The notes below the pieces were generated by a model. It was given only the letters and a program-made list of their open reading frames with translations. It searched no databases and was not told the DNA's origin. Source: JBBKWG01 sp037968835 (GTDB lineage: Bacteria > Pseudomonadota > Alphaproteobacteria > Rhodobacterales > Rhodobacteraceae). Taken from it: a DNA stretch of 5,457 bases. Made by a program: the position numbers and the translations under genes. Position 1 is the stretch's first letter, and the number at the start of each line of letters is the position of its first letter. Shown one piece after another: positions 1 to 5,457 of this stretch. The stretch spans positions 1 through 5,457 of the forward strand of contig JBBKWG010000223.1 of NCBI GenBank assembly GCA_037968835.1. The letters run 5' to 3'.

Positions 1-266
1 TTGAAGACCACCGCCTGCCCGTCGCCGATGTCGACGACGCCGGCGTTTTCCCCCGGTCCGCAGATCACCTGGGGGCCTTCGGTCGGCAGCGTGCGCAGCC
101 ATTTCTTGGACGATTTATAAGAGCAATGCTCGTTCCACATCGCCGAGAAAATCCCGAGTTCGGTGAACGTCGGTTCGCGTTCTATGATGTCCAGAATACG
201 CGCGTATTCGTCGGGGTTGAGCCCGTGCGCTGCGATCAATGCCTCGGTGATTGCGGGTTCGGTCAT
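1..266 (-). CDS. purL: Phosphoribosylformylglycinamidine synthase subunit PurL, N-terminal part (cut by window edge)
   Basis: PurL is the ATP-dependent large subunit of cytoplasmic FGAM synthase. It turns FGAR plus ammonia, supplied by PurQ with PurS, into FGAM in step 4 of purine synthesis. Only the first 88 residues are visible; separate-subunit PurL is usually about 720-750 aa. The fragment begins MTEPAITEALIAAHGL and carries the N-terminal family signatures: TELGIFSAMWNEHCSYKSSK around residues 35-54, with conserved His47, and the glycine-rich ICGPGENAG at 68-76. The frame is open to the window edge and ends ...GDGQAVVF. The ATG at 266-264 is chosen because an AAGGGG ribosome binding site lies 6 bases upstream (278-273) and the protein then starts like alphaproteobacterial PurL. 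It lies 77 bases downstream of the ACT-domain gene on the same strand. Read-through from polA is possible, but a separate promoter is not excluded. Family identity is very secure. Confidence 0.95.
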   Translation of the reverse strand, partial: MTEPAITEALIAAHGLNPDEYARILDIIEREPTFTELGIFSAMWNEHCSYKSSKKWLRTLPTEGPQVICGPGENAGVVDIGDGQAVVF

Positions 267-280
267 GCTCTGCCCCTTCG

Positions 281-307
281 CGGTCTTGGGGGTCTCTTAA
301 AAGACCG
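281..307 (-). promoter_or_regulatory. Possible RNA hairpin in the purL leader, next to the ribosome binding site
   Basis: CGGTCTT (281-287) and AAGACCG (301-307) form a perfect 7-bp inverted repeat with a 13-base loop. An overlapping alternative on the transcribed strand pairs 301-306 with 291-296 around a UUAA loop, with one U-G pair. The structure ends 2 bases upstream of the AAGGGG ribosome binding site of purL (278-273), and its loop contains a run of five C (292-288) that could pair with those G residues. No U-run follows, so it does not look like a normal intrinsic terminator. A regulatory role is inference only; short stems of this size also arise by chance. Confidence 0.25.
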
Positions 308-343
308 GTGCCACGGGGGAAAGAGGCAAAGGGGCGCGCCCGC

Positions 344-793
344 TCAGGATGCCGGTGCCGCCGATGCCAACCGCTCGCGCGCTTCTTTCTGAAGGGCGCG
401 CAGGGTATCGAATGCCTGATCGGCGAATCGCGCGGGCACGAAGATATGATCGTGCATCGTGGCCGCGACCATGTTGGCGGGTATCCCCTTTTCGGCCAGC
501 GCCGCCGAGACCGCCGCTGTCAGACCGACGCCTTCGAGCGCGGAATAGACCATCAGCGTGATTTGCCGCATGATCGCTTCGGCCTTGAAGCCAAGGCGCA
601 AAGCCTCGGTTCTCGGCAGGATCAGCGACAGCCCTTCGTCCTCGACGAACATGCCGTGCGCCTGCGCCAGTGCTTCGCGGGAAATCGAGTTGTGCAGCAT
701 CGTGCAGAACACGAACAACCCCGGCTGCAACACCGGCGCCATTCCCGCAATCATCGCGTCCCTGTCGGTGACCTTCGTGTGTATCTCGTTCAT
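344..793 (-). CDS. ACT domain-containing protein (COG3602 / DUF2241 type), function unknown
   Basis: A 149-residue soluble protein with no signal peptide or membrane segment. It matches the two-part small ACT-domain family. The N-terminal half has the typical LQPGLFVFCT (residues 22-31) and EDEGLSLILPR (51-61) segments. The C-terminal ACT_7-like half has ITLMVYSALEGVGLTAAVSAA (split around 78-98) and the characteristic MHDHIFVP (113-120), followed by a charged C-terminal helix. ACT folds usually bind amino acids or other small ligands and regulate enzymes. No ligand or partner is established for this family, and no catalytic domain is attached. The ATG at 793-791 is preferred over an in-frame ATG at 832 because it makes the protein start MNEIHTKVTDRDAMI, has an AGAGG site 9 bases upstream, and avoids overlap with polA. 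It starts one base after the polA stop (TGA-T-ATG), so translational coupling and shared mRNA with polA are likely. Family call is firm; function is unknown. Confidence 0.88.
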   Translation of the reverse strand: MNEIHTKVTDRDAMIAGMAPVLQPGLFVFCTMLHNSISREALAQAHGMFVEDEGLSLILPRTEALRLGFKAEAIMRQITLMVYSALEGVGLTAAVSAALAEKGIPANMVAATMHDHIFVPARFADQAFDTLRALQKEARERLASAAPAS

Positions 794-794
794 A

Positions 795-3599
795 TCAGTG
801 CGCCTCTGCCCAATTTGCCCCCTGCCCAGCATCTACCGTCAGCGGGACGTTCAGTTTGACTGCAGGCATCGCTGCACCCTCCATTATGTCCCGCGCAATT
901 GCTATCAGATCGTCCACCGCCGCATCCTCGACTTCGAACAGAAGTTCGTCGTGAACCTGCAACAGCATCTTTGCCGGCAATTTCGCAATTGCCTGCGGCA
1001 TTCGGATCATCGCGCGCCGGATCACGTCGGCGGCGGTCCCTTGTATCGGGGCGTTGATCGCGGCGCGTCGCGCGAACCCGGCATGGGGACCCTTGTTGTT
1101 GATCTCGGGCGTGTTGATCTTGCGGCCGAACAATGTCTGGACATAGCCGTGTTCCTTCGCAAAAGCGACCGTGTCGTCCATATAGGTCCGGATTCCGGGA
1201 AATCGCTCGAAATACCGGTCAATGAAGCCCTGCGCCTGATCGCGGGGAATCCGCAGGTTGCGCGCCAGTCCCCAACCCGAAATCCCGTAGATCACACCGA
1301 AGTTGATCGCCTTGGCCTGTCGCCGCACATCGGGGGTCATGTCTTCGAGCGGCACGTCGAACATTTCGGAGGCGGTGGTGGCGTGAATGTCTTGACCCTC
1401 GCGGAACGCTGCGCGCAATTCGTCGATCTCTGCGATATGGGCGAGGATGCGCAGTTCGATCTGGCTGTAATCGAGACTGACCAGCTTGTGGCCGTCGGTG
1501 GCAACGAACGCCTCGCGGATGCGCCGGCCTTCCTCGGTCCGGATCGGAATGTTCTGCAAATTCGGGTCGGTCGAGGCCAGACGCCCGGTGGTCGCGCCGG
1601 CAATCGAATAGCAGGTATGGACGCGCCCGGTTTCGGCGTTGATGTGTTCCTGAAGCGCGTCGGTGTAGGTTGATTTCAGCTTCGCCAACTGCCGCCAGTC
1701 AAGGATGCGGCGGGGCAGTTCGTGCTCGGTCGCCAGATCTTCCAGCACATCGGCGCCAGTGCCGTATGCGCCGGTCTTTCCCTTTTTGCCACCCGCGAGG
1801 CTCATCTTGTCGAACAGGATCTCGCCCAGTTGCTTGGGCGATCCGAGGTTGAATTTCTCGCCCGCCAGTTCGTGAATCTCGTCTTCTAGCTGCGCCATCT
1901 TCTGGGCAAAGGCGTTCGACATCTTCGACAGGACGCTGCGGTCGACCTTGATCCCGGCCATCTCCATTTCGGCCAGCACCGGCACCAGCGGGCGTTCGAG
2001 GGTTTCGTAAACCGTCGTCACCTGAGTGCGGTGCAGTTGCGGCTTGAAGGTCTGCCATAGCCGCAACGTGATGTCGGCATCCTCGGCGGCGTATTTGACG
2101 GCGTCGTCGACGGGGACGCGGTCGAACGTGACCTGGCTTTTGCCAGACCCCAGAAGCGATTTGATGGCGATGGGATGGTGACCGAGATAGCGCTCGCACA
2201 GGGTATCCATGCCGTGATTGTGCAGGCCCGCGTTCATGGCGTAGCTCATCAGCAGAGTGTCGTCGATCGGCGCGACATTGACGCCGTGGCGGGCGAAGAT
2301 CTTGGCGTCGTATTTCATGTTCTGGCCGATCTTGAGAACGCTGGCGTCCTCGAGCATCGGTTTCAGGATCGCAAGGGCCTCGGTCACGCTCATTTGCCCG
2401 TCGGCCAGTTCGTCCGAGCCGAACAGGTCGTCGGACGCCGAGGACTTGTGGGTGAGCGGGATGTAGCAGGCCGACCCCGCCTCGATCGAAAGCGAGACAC
2501 CGACGAGTTCGGCCACCATCTCGTTCAGCGACGTGGTTTCGGTGTCGACCGCGATCCAGCCGGTGGCGTGGGCGCGCGCGACCCAGGCGGCCAGGGCCGT
2601 GGCGTCGCTTACCTTCTCGTAGGCGGAATGGTCGAAGGCAACGGCCTTGGGTGCGGTGTCGTTGCTGGCTTCGGCACCACCGGGGTCGGTGTCGGTAATG
2701 ACCGGGACGTCGGCACCGAGCGCATCGGCGACGCGCTTGGTGATGGTGCGGAATTCCATTTCCGTGAGGAACCCCAACAGCGCGTCGGGGTCGGGTTCCC
2801 TGACTTCGAGGCTGTCGAGTTCGTAGCCCAGATCCATCTCGCAATCGAGCGTCACAAGCAGTTTCGACAGGCGGATCTGTGCGGCGTTGTCGATCAGGGA
2901 TTGGCGGCGTTTGGGCTGGGTGATCTCGGCGGCGCGTTCAAGAAGCGTTTCCAGGTCCCCGAATTCATTTATCAAAAGCGCGGCGGTCTTGATTCCGATA
3001 CCGGGCGCGCCCGGCACGTTGTCGACGGAATCGCCGGCCAGCGCCTGCACATCGACGACGCGTTCAGGGCCGACGCCGAATTTCGCCTCGACACCTTCGC
3101 GGTCGATGCGGACGTTCTTCATGGCGTCGAACATCTCGACCCCGTTGCCGACAAGTTGCATCAGGTCCTTGTCGGACGACACGATGGTAACCCGACCGCC
3201 CGCGTCGCGAGCCTGACAGGCCAGCGTCGCGATGATGTCGTCGGCCTCGAACCCTTCCTGTTCCAGACAGGCGATGTTGAAGGCGCGGGTTGCGTCGCGG
3301 GTCAGCGGGATCTGGGGCCGCAGATCTTCGGGCATTTCCTCGCGGTTTGCCTTGTAGAGATCATACATATCGTTGCGGAAGGTGTGGCTGCCCTTGTCGA
3401 ACACCACGGCGGCATGGGTCGGCGCATCCGGGCCCTTGTTGTCCTCGACCGTCTTCCACAGCATGTTCACGAAACCGCTTACCGCCCCGACCGGCAAGCC
3501 GTCGGATTTGCGCGTCAGCGGCGGCAGGGCGTGGTAGGCGCGAAAGATGAAGGCGGATCCGTCGATCAGGTGCAGATGATGTCCCTTGCCGAATGCCAT
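795..3599 (-). CDS. polA: DNA polymerase I (5' nuclease, 3'-5' proofreading exonuclease and polymerase domains)
   Basis: Family A repair and Okazaki-fragment polymerase of 934 aa (E. coli Pol I is 928). Residues 1 to about 290 are the 5' nuclease with metal ligands in LIDGS (D13), VFDKG (D68), EADD (E118, D120, D121), SSDKD (D143, D145) and GDSVDNVPG (D190, D193), followed by the helix-hairpin-helix GIGIKTA. Residues about 345-520 are the proofreading exonuclease, with its acidic residues intact: VDTET (D352, E354), GQNMKYD (D431) and YAAEDAD (Y503, D507). Residues about 525-934 are the polymerase: TTGRLAS and DPNLQNIPIR (670-687), motif A DYSQIELR (D710, E715), motif B RRQAKAINFGVIYG (R759, K763, F767, Y771) and motif C QVHDE (H883, D884, E885). 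The frame stays open 82 codons upstream, but the ATG at 3599 is chosen because the protein then begins MAFGKGHHLHLIDGS as in the family, follows a GGGGAG site, and does not overlap cfa. No frameshift or missing key residue is seen. Confidence 0.98.
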   Translation of the reverse strand: MAFGKGHHLHLIDGSAFIFRAYHALPPLTRKSDGLPVGAVSGFVNMLWKTVEDNKGPDAPTHAAVVFDKGSHTFRNDMYDLYKANREEMPEDLRPQIPLTRDATRAFNIACLEQEGFEADDIIATLACQARDAGGRVTIVSSDKDLMQLVGNGVEMFDAMKNVRIDREGVEAKFGVGPERVVDVQALAGDSVDNVPGAPGIGIKTAALLINEFGDLETLLERAAEITQPKRRQSLIDNAAQIRLSKLLVTLDCEMDLGYELDSLEVREPDPDALLGFLTEMEFRTITKRVADALGADVPVITDTDPGGAEASNDTAPKAVAFDHSAYEKVSDATALAAWVARAHATGWIAVDTETTSLNEMVAELVGVSLSIEAGSACYIPLTHKSSASDDLFGSDELADGQMSVTEALAILKPMLEDASVLKIGQNMKYDAKIFARHGVNVAPIDDTLLMSYAMNAGLHNHGMDTLCERYLGHHPIAIKSLLGSGKSQVTFDRVPVDDAVKYAAEDADITLRLWQTFKPQLHRTQVTTVYETLERPLVPVLAEMEMAGIKVDRSVLSKMSNAFAQKMAQLEDEIHELAGEKFNLGSPKQLGEILFDKMSLAGGKKGKTGAYGTGADVLEDLATEHELPRRILDWRQLAKLKSTYTDALQEHINAETGRVHTCYSIAGATTGRLASTDPNLQNIPIRTEEGRRIREAFVATDGHKLVSLDYSQIELRILAHIAEIDELRAAFREGQDIHATTASEMFDVPLEDMTPDVRRQAKAINFGVIYGISGWGLARNLRIPRDQAQGFIDRYFERFPGIRTYMDDTVAFAKEHGYVQTLFGRKINTPEINNKGPHAGFARRAAINAPIQGTAADVIRRAMIRMPQAIAKLPAKMLLQVHDELLFEVEDAAVDDLIAIARDIMEGAAMPAVKLNVPLTVDAGQGANWAEAH
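803..807 (-). promoter_or_regulatory. Ribosome binding site of the ACT-domain gene, inside the end of polA
   Basis: AGAGG on the minus strand lies within the last codons of polA, 9 bases before the ATG at 793-791. It supports that start over the upstream in-frame ATG at 832. Together with the single base separating the polA stop from this start, it suggests that ribosomes finishing polA help start the ACT gene. Confidence 0.55.
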
Positions 3600-3603
3600 G
3601 CGA

Positions 3604-3609
3604 CTCCCC
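3604..3609 (-). promoter_or_regulatory. Ribosome binding site of polA
   Basis: GGGGAG on the minus strand lies 4 bases before the ATG at 3599-3597, a slightly short but workable spacing. It decides the polA start: the frame is open back to 3845, but a start there would run into the end of cfa and add residues unlike any Pol I N-terminus. Confidence 0.55.
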
Positions 3610-3621
3610 GAAACGATAAAT

Positions 3622-3661
3622 GCGGCGCATTCGGGTGATGCCACGAATGGATCGTCGCCGC
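3622..3661 (-). terminator. Possible bulged hairpin between cfa and polA, terminator-like
   Basis: GCGGCG (3622-3627) pairs with CGCCGC (3656-3661), and the adjoining CATTCG (3628-3633) pairs with CGAATG (3644-3649). This gives a 12-bp stem with a 10-base loop and a 6-base bulge on one side (3650-3655). On the transcribed strand it is followed by the T-rich stretch ATTTATCGTTT (3621-3611), so it may terminate cfa transcription, though the T-run is broken. It ends 12 bases before the polA ribosome binding site. A second stem (3671-3676 with 3658-3663) would use part of the same bases and exclude it. Its role is inferred from position and shape only. Confidence 0.35.
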
Positions 3662-3685
3662 CAGTCTCGGTGGCGGGAAGGCGCG

Positions 3686-4918
3686 CTATTCTGCGGCGCG
3701 GGTCAGGTGTTCGGTTCTCTCGGCCTCGTAGATATAGTCGCGGGTCAACGGCAACGCTTCGATAGAGCGCGTCAACTGGACCTGGAACACGGCCTGATAG
3801 CGCAGCCGAAAGGTCTGCTCGCACGCCGCGAGGTAGAACCGCCACATCCGCACGAACCGGTCGTCATAGAGTTCGCGGACCTTGTCGGCATGGGTATTGA
3901 AGCGGTCGAACCAGTGCCTGAGCGTCAAAGCGTAGTGGAGCCGCAAAGTCTCGACATCGGCGATCCAGAGATTCTGACGCTCGATCGCGGCGCTCACTTC
4001 CGACAGGCTTGGGATATAGCCGCCGGGAAAGATGTATTTCGCGATCCAGGGATTGGACGCGCCGGGCGTGGTTGTCGAACCGATGGTGTGGACCAGCGCC
4101 ACCCCGTCGGGCGTCAGACGGTCGCGAATCGTGCGAAAATAGGTGTCGTAATGCGGTAGCCCGACGTGTTCGAACATGCCCACCGACACGATGCGGTCGA
4201 AGGTGCCGGTTACCGCGCGGTAGTCCATAAGATTGAACCGCACCTGACGGGAAAGGTGGGCCGTTTCGGCGCGTTTTGTTGCCACACCGAGTTGCTCTGC
4301 CGAAAGTGTGATGCCAGTCACGTCGGCCCCGAAGTCCCGCGCCAGCGTCAGCGCCATGCCGCCCCAGCCGCATCCGATGTCGAGCACGCGCATTCCCGGT
4401 TCGATCCGGAGCTTGTGCGCGATATGCGCCTTTTTCTGATGCTGCGCCTGCTCAAGCGTATCGTCGGGATGGCGGAAATAGGCGCAGGAATATTGCCGGT
4501 CGGCATCCAGAAACAGATCGTAGAGATCGTCCGAAAGATCGTAGTGATGCGCCACGTTGCGACGCGACAGGGCGACGGCGTTGTTCTGCATGAACCGCCT
4601 CAGCCCGGTGCGCAGCCAAACGTGAATCCGTTGCCACCATACACGGCCGGCGTCGTCGGAATTCCGCAGAACCGTTGCCATCAGCCCCTGCAAATCGTCG
4701 CCGGCAATCGTCAGGGTGCCATCGGTGTAGGCCTCGCCAAATGCAAGTTCGGGATAAAGCACCAGTCGCCGGACTGTGTCGGAATCGTGGATCGTCACCA
4801 GGACCGCGTCGCCGCTGCCGTCGCCAAGCCGCAGCACCTGTCGGTCCGGAAGATTGATCGTCAGATTACCACGGCGCACGAACCGGCCCAGCGTAATACC
4901 CAGAGCCTTGCTCCACAT
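3686..4918 (-). CDS. cfa: Cyclopropane-fatty-acyl-phospholipid synthase
   Basis: Transfers a methylene group from S-adenosylmethionine to the cis double bond of unsaturated acyl chains already in membrane phospholipids, giving cyclopropane fatty acids; it works at the inner face of the cytoplasmic membrane. The 410-aa product is close to the usual length (E. coli Cfa is 382). The N-terminal domain (about 1-110) includes ELAFGEAYTDGTL (57-69). The methyltransferase domain starts with NVAHHYDLSDDLY (121-133) and QYSCAYF (Cys145), then the SAM-binding motif VLDIGCGWGG (178-187), GMFEHVG (Glu250), VHTIG (His277) and LHYALTLRHW (Tyr329). These match the positions of the known catalytic and bicarbonate-site residues of the E. 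coli enzyme. No signal peptide or membrane helix is seen. The ATG at 4918 has AGGGGG 5 bases upstream (4929-4924). A promoter-like site lies about 80 bases upstream. It could be one of several cfa paralogues in its genome, but the enzyme family is very secure. Confidence 0.95.
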   Translation of the reverse strand: MWSKALGITLGRFVRRGNLTINLPDRQVLRLGDGSGDAVLVTIHDSDTVRRLVLYPELAFGEAYTDGTLTIAGDDLQGLMATVLRNSDDAGRVWWQRIHVWLRTGLRRFMQNNAVALSRRNVAHHYDLSDDLYDLFLDADRQYSCAYFRHPDDTLEQAQHQKKAHIAHKLRIEPGMRVLDIGCGWGGMALTLARDFGADVTGITLSAEQLGVATKRAETAHLSRQVRFNLMDYRAVTGTFDRIVSVGMFEHVGLPHYDTYFRTIRDRLTPDGVALVHTIGSTTTPGASNPWIAKYIFPGGYIPSLSEVSAAIERQNLWIADVETLRLHYALTLRHWFDRFNTHADKVRELYDDRFVRMWRFYLAACEQTFRLRYQAVFQVQLTRSIEALPLTRDYIYEAERTEHLTRAAE

Positions 4919-4997
4919 CGCAACCCCCTAACAGGGACAGCGGACCCAGCCGCCGCCGTCCTGATTCCACAATCGGACAGAAGTAACTTCGCGGTAT

Positions 4998-5025
4998 TTT
5001 ATACAATCGGGTTGATATGGAGCAA
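4998..5025 (-). promoter_or_regulatory. Candidate sigma-70-type promoter for cfa
   Basis: On the minus strand, TTGCTC (5025-5020) and TATAAA (5003-4998) are separated by 16 bases inside the only clearly AT-rich patch of the window. Transcription would start near 4990, giving a leader of roughly 70 bases before the cfa ATG at 4918. The -10 matches consensus at five of six positions, the -35 at only three, so an activator or alternative sigma factor may be involved. I saw no GGAAC-type general-stress (EcfG) motif and no TGATC-type motif at the matching distance. Confidence 0.45.
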
Positions 5026-5037
5026 TAAAGTGCTTTA
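5026..5037. repeat. Short inverted repeat abutting the candidate cfa -35 box
   Basis: TAAAG (5026-5030) and CTTTA (5033-5037) form a 5-bp inverted repeat with a 2-base spacer, directly upstream of the proposed -35 of cfa. The place and symmetry fit a small dimeric regulator's half-sites, but the arms are short and AT-rich, so chance is a serious alternative. Confidence 0.2.
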
Positions 5038-5048
5038 ATCCCCGGCGG

Positions 5049-5078
5049 TTCGACGCCGGTTGTCCGGCGAGCGTCGAA
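5049..5078 (-). terminator. GC-rich hairpin after the HerA-like gene, probable transcription end signal
   Basis: TTCGACGC (5049-5056) pairs with GCGTCGAA (5071-5078), and an inner CGCCGG (5054-5059) pairs with CCGGCG (5064-5069) around a TTGT loop. The two stems share bases 5054-5056, so the RNA can slide between two closely similar hairpins. It lies 7 bases beyond the stop of the HerA-like gene (5088-5086) and before the cfa promoter region, the expected place for a terminator. No U-run follows on the minus strand, so it is either a non-canonical terminator or a 3'-end-stabilising structure. Confidence 0.45.
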
Positions 5079-5085
5079 GCGCGGC

Positions 5086-5457
5086 TCAGCGCCCGCGGAA
5101 CAGACCGCCGAGAATGCCGCGAACGATCCGCCGTCCGGTGGTGCCTTTCAGCTCCTTGACGACGATATTGGTCAGCGCATCGCCAAAGCCGCCGGTCTGT
5201 GTCGTGCGCTGCGATGTCGACCGACCGACACGCTCGCCCTTGTAGCGGCGGGCCTTCTTGAACTCCCGCTCGCGCTCTTCTGCCTCGACTTCTTCGTGCT
5301 CCGCCGCTTCGGCTTCGCGTGCGGCATTCGCGGCCCGCGCGGCAAGCACTTCATAGGCGCTTTCGCGGTCCTTCAGCGTGTCGTACTTGCCCGCAATCGG
5401 GGACCCCAGCATCACCGTGCGCCGCTCGGCCGGTTCGATCGGACCGAGTTGCGACGA
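5086..5457 (-). CDS. HerA-like (DUF853 family) ATPase, C-terminal part only (cut by window edge)
   Basis: The frame is open from the window edge to a TGA at 5088-5086, giving the last 123 residues. It begins SSQLGPIEPAERRTV and continues MLGSPIAGKYDTLKDRESAYE, a pattern I recognise from the C-terminal end of the DUF853 proteins (E. coli YjgR type, about 500 aa), which carry a HerA/FtsK-like P-loop ATPase core. That core, with its Walker motifs, lies outside the window, so no catalytic residue can be checked here. Visible residues 32-72 form an Ala/Glu/Arg-rich charged helix likely to be coiled coil. After a polar linker the protein ends in a basic, glycine-rich tail (GRRIVRGILGGLFRGR, 108-123) typical of this family. 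An in-frame GTG at 5415 could be mistaken for a start, but the family-like sequence continues upstream of it. HerA proper works with NurA in archaeal end resection; the cellular role of the bacterial DUF853 branch is not well defined. Confidence 0.8.
   Translation of the reverse strand, partial: SSQLGPIEPAERRTVMLGSPIAGKYDTLKDRESAYEVLAARAANAAREAEAAEHEEVEAEEREREFKKARRYKGERVGRSTSQRTTQTGGFGDALTNIVVKELKGTTGRRIVRGILGGLFRGR

Noticed and set aside
332..341. Perfect 10-base palindrome GGGCGCGCCC just after the ACT gene stop
   Set aside because: It has no loop for a stable RNA hairpin and is followed only by a mixed pyrimidine stretch. Such GC palindromes are common in GC-rich DNA.
558..1673. A 371-codon open frame on the plus strand opposite the ACT gene and the end of polA
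   Set aside because: It is another antisense shadow spanning two real genes, with low-complexity Arg/Gly/Val-rich sequence and no family signature.
1699..2844. A 381-codon open frame on the minus strand in a different frame within polA
   Set aside because: The translation is almost entirely Arg/Gly/Ala/Pro-rich, a typical out-of-frame reading of a GC-rich gene. The real polA frame covers the same bases with catalytic motifs.
2175..3638. A 487-codon open frame on the plus strand opposite polA
   Set aside because: It is antisense to clearly real polA domains. Its translation has no recognisable motif and is the kind of long shadow frame expected opposite a GC-rich gene with G/C third-position bias.
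3600..3845. Upstream extension of the polA frame by 82 codons
   Set aside because: The added residues overlap the end of cfa and resemble no Pol I N-terminus. The internal ATG at 3599 has a ribosome binding site and gives the expected protein start.
4166..5038. A 290-codon open frame on the plus strand opposite cfa
   Set aside because: It is antisense to the conserved methyltransferase domain, and no known family is visible in its translation.
1..5457. Mobile elements, CRISPR arrays, tRNA or rRNA genes, or a defence or other accessory system
   Set aside because: I saw no terminal inverted repeats, transposase, integrase, spaced direct repeats or folded RNA gene. The window is filled by five co-oriented, mainly housekeeping-type genes.

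Overview
The window looks like chromosomal DNA of an alphaproteobacterium, most likely Rhodobacterales or a close relative. The reasons are the GC-rich sequence with strong G/C third-position bias, the character of the visible PurL N-terminus, and the kinds of genes present. This placement rests on recognised protein sequence, not on a computed tree. All five recognisable genes lie on the minus strand, so transcription runs from high to low coordinates. Coding density is high and no gene-free stretch reaches 300 bases.

In transcription order the window holds: the C-terminal end of a HerA-like (DUF853 family) ATPase entering from the right edge (5457-5086); a 167-base gap with a GC-rich hairpin and an AT-rich promoter-like island; a complete cyclopropane-fatty-acyl-phospholipid synthase gene (4918-3686); an 86-base gap with possible mutually exclusive RNA stems; a complete polA for DNA polymerase I with all three enzymatic domains intact (3599-795); a small ACT-domain gene that starts one base after the polA stop (793-344); a 77-base gap with a possible leader hairpin; and the first 88 codons of purL (266-1), cut by the left edge.

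These genes do not form one pathway. DNA polymerase I serves repair and Okazaki-fragment processing, Cfa modifies membrane lipids, PurL works in purine synthesis, and the HerA-like and ACT proteins have no firmly assigned role. The only pair with clear evidence of joint expression is polA with the ACT gene, which are spaced for translational coupling. The window appears to be ordinary housekeeping chromosome. I found no mobile element, CRISPR array, RNA gene, broken gene or convincing undescribed system. The most notable non-coding signals are the possible alternative RNA stems between cfa and polA and the hairpin abutting the purL ribosome binding site. Both are modest and may be chance in GC-rich DNA.
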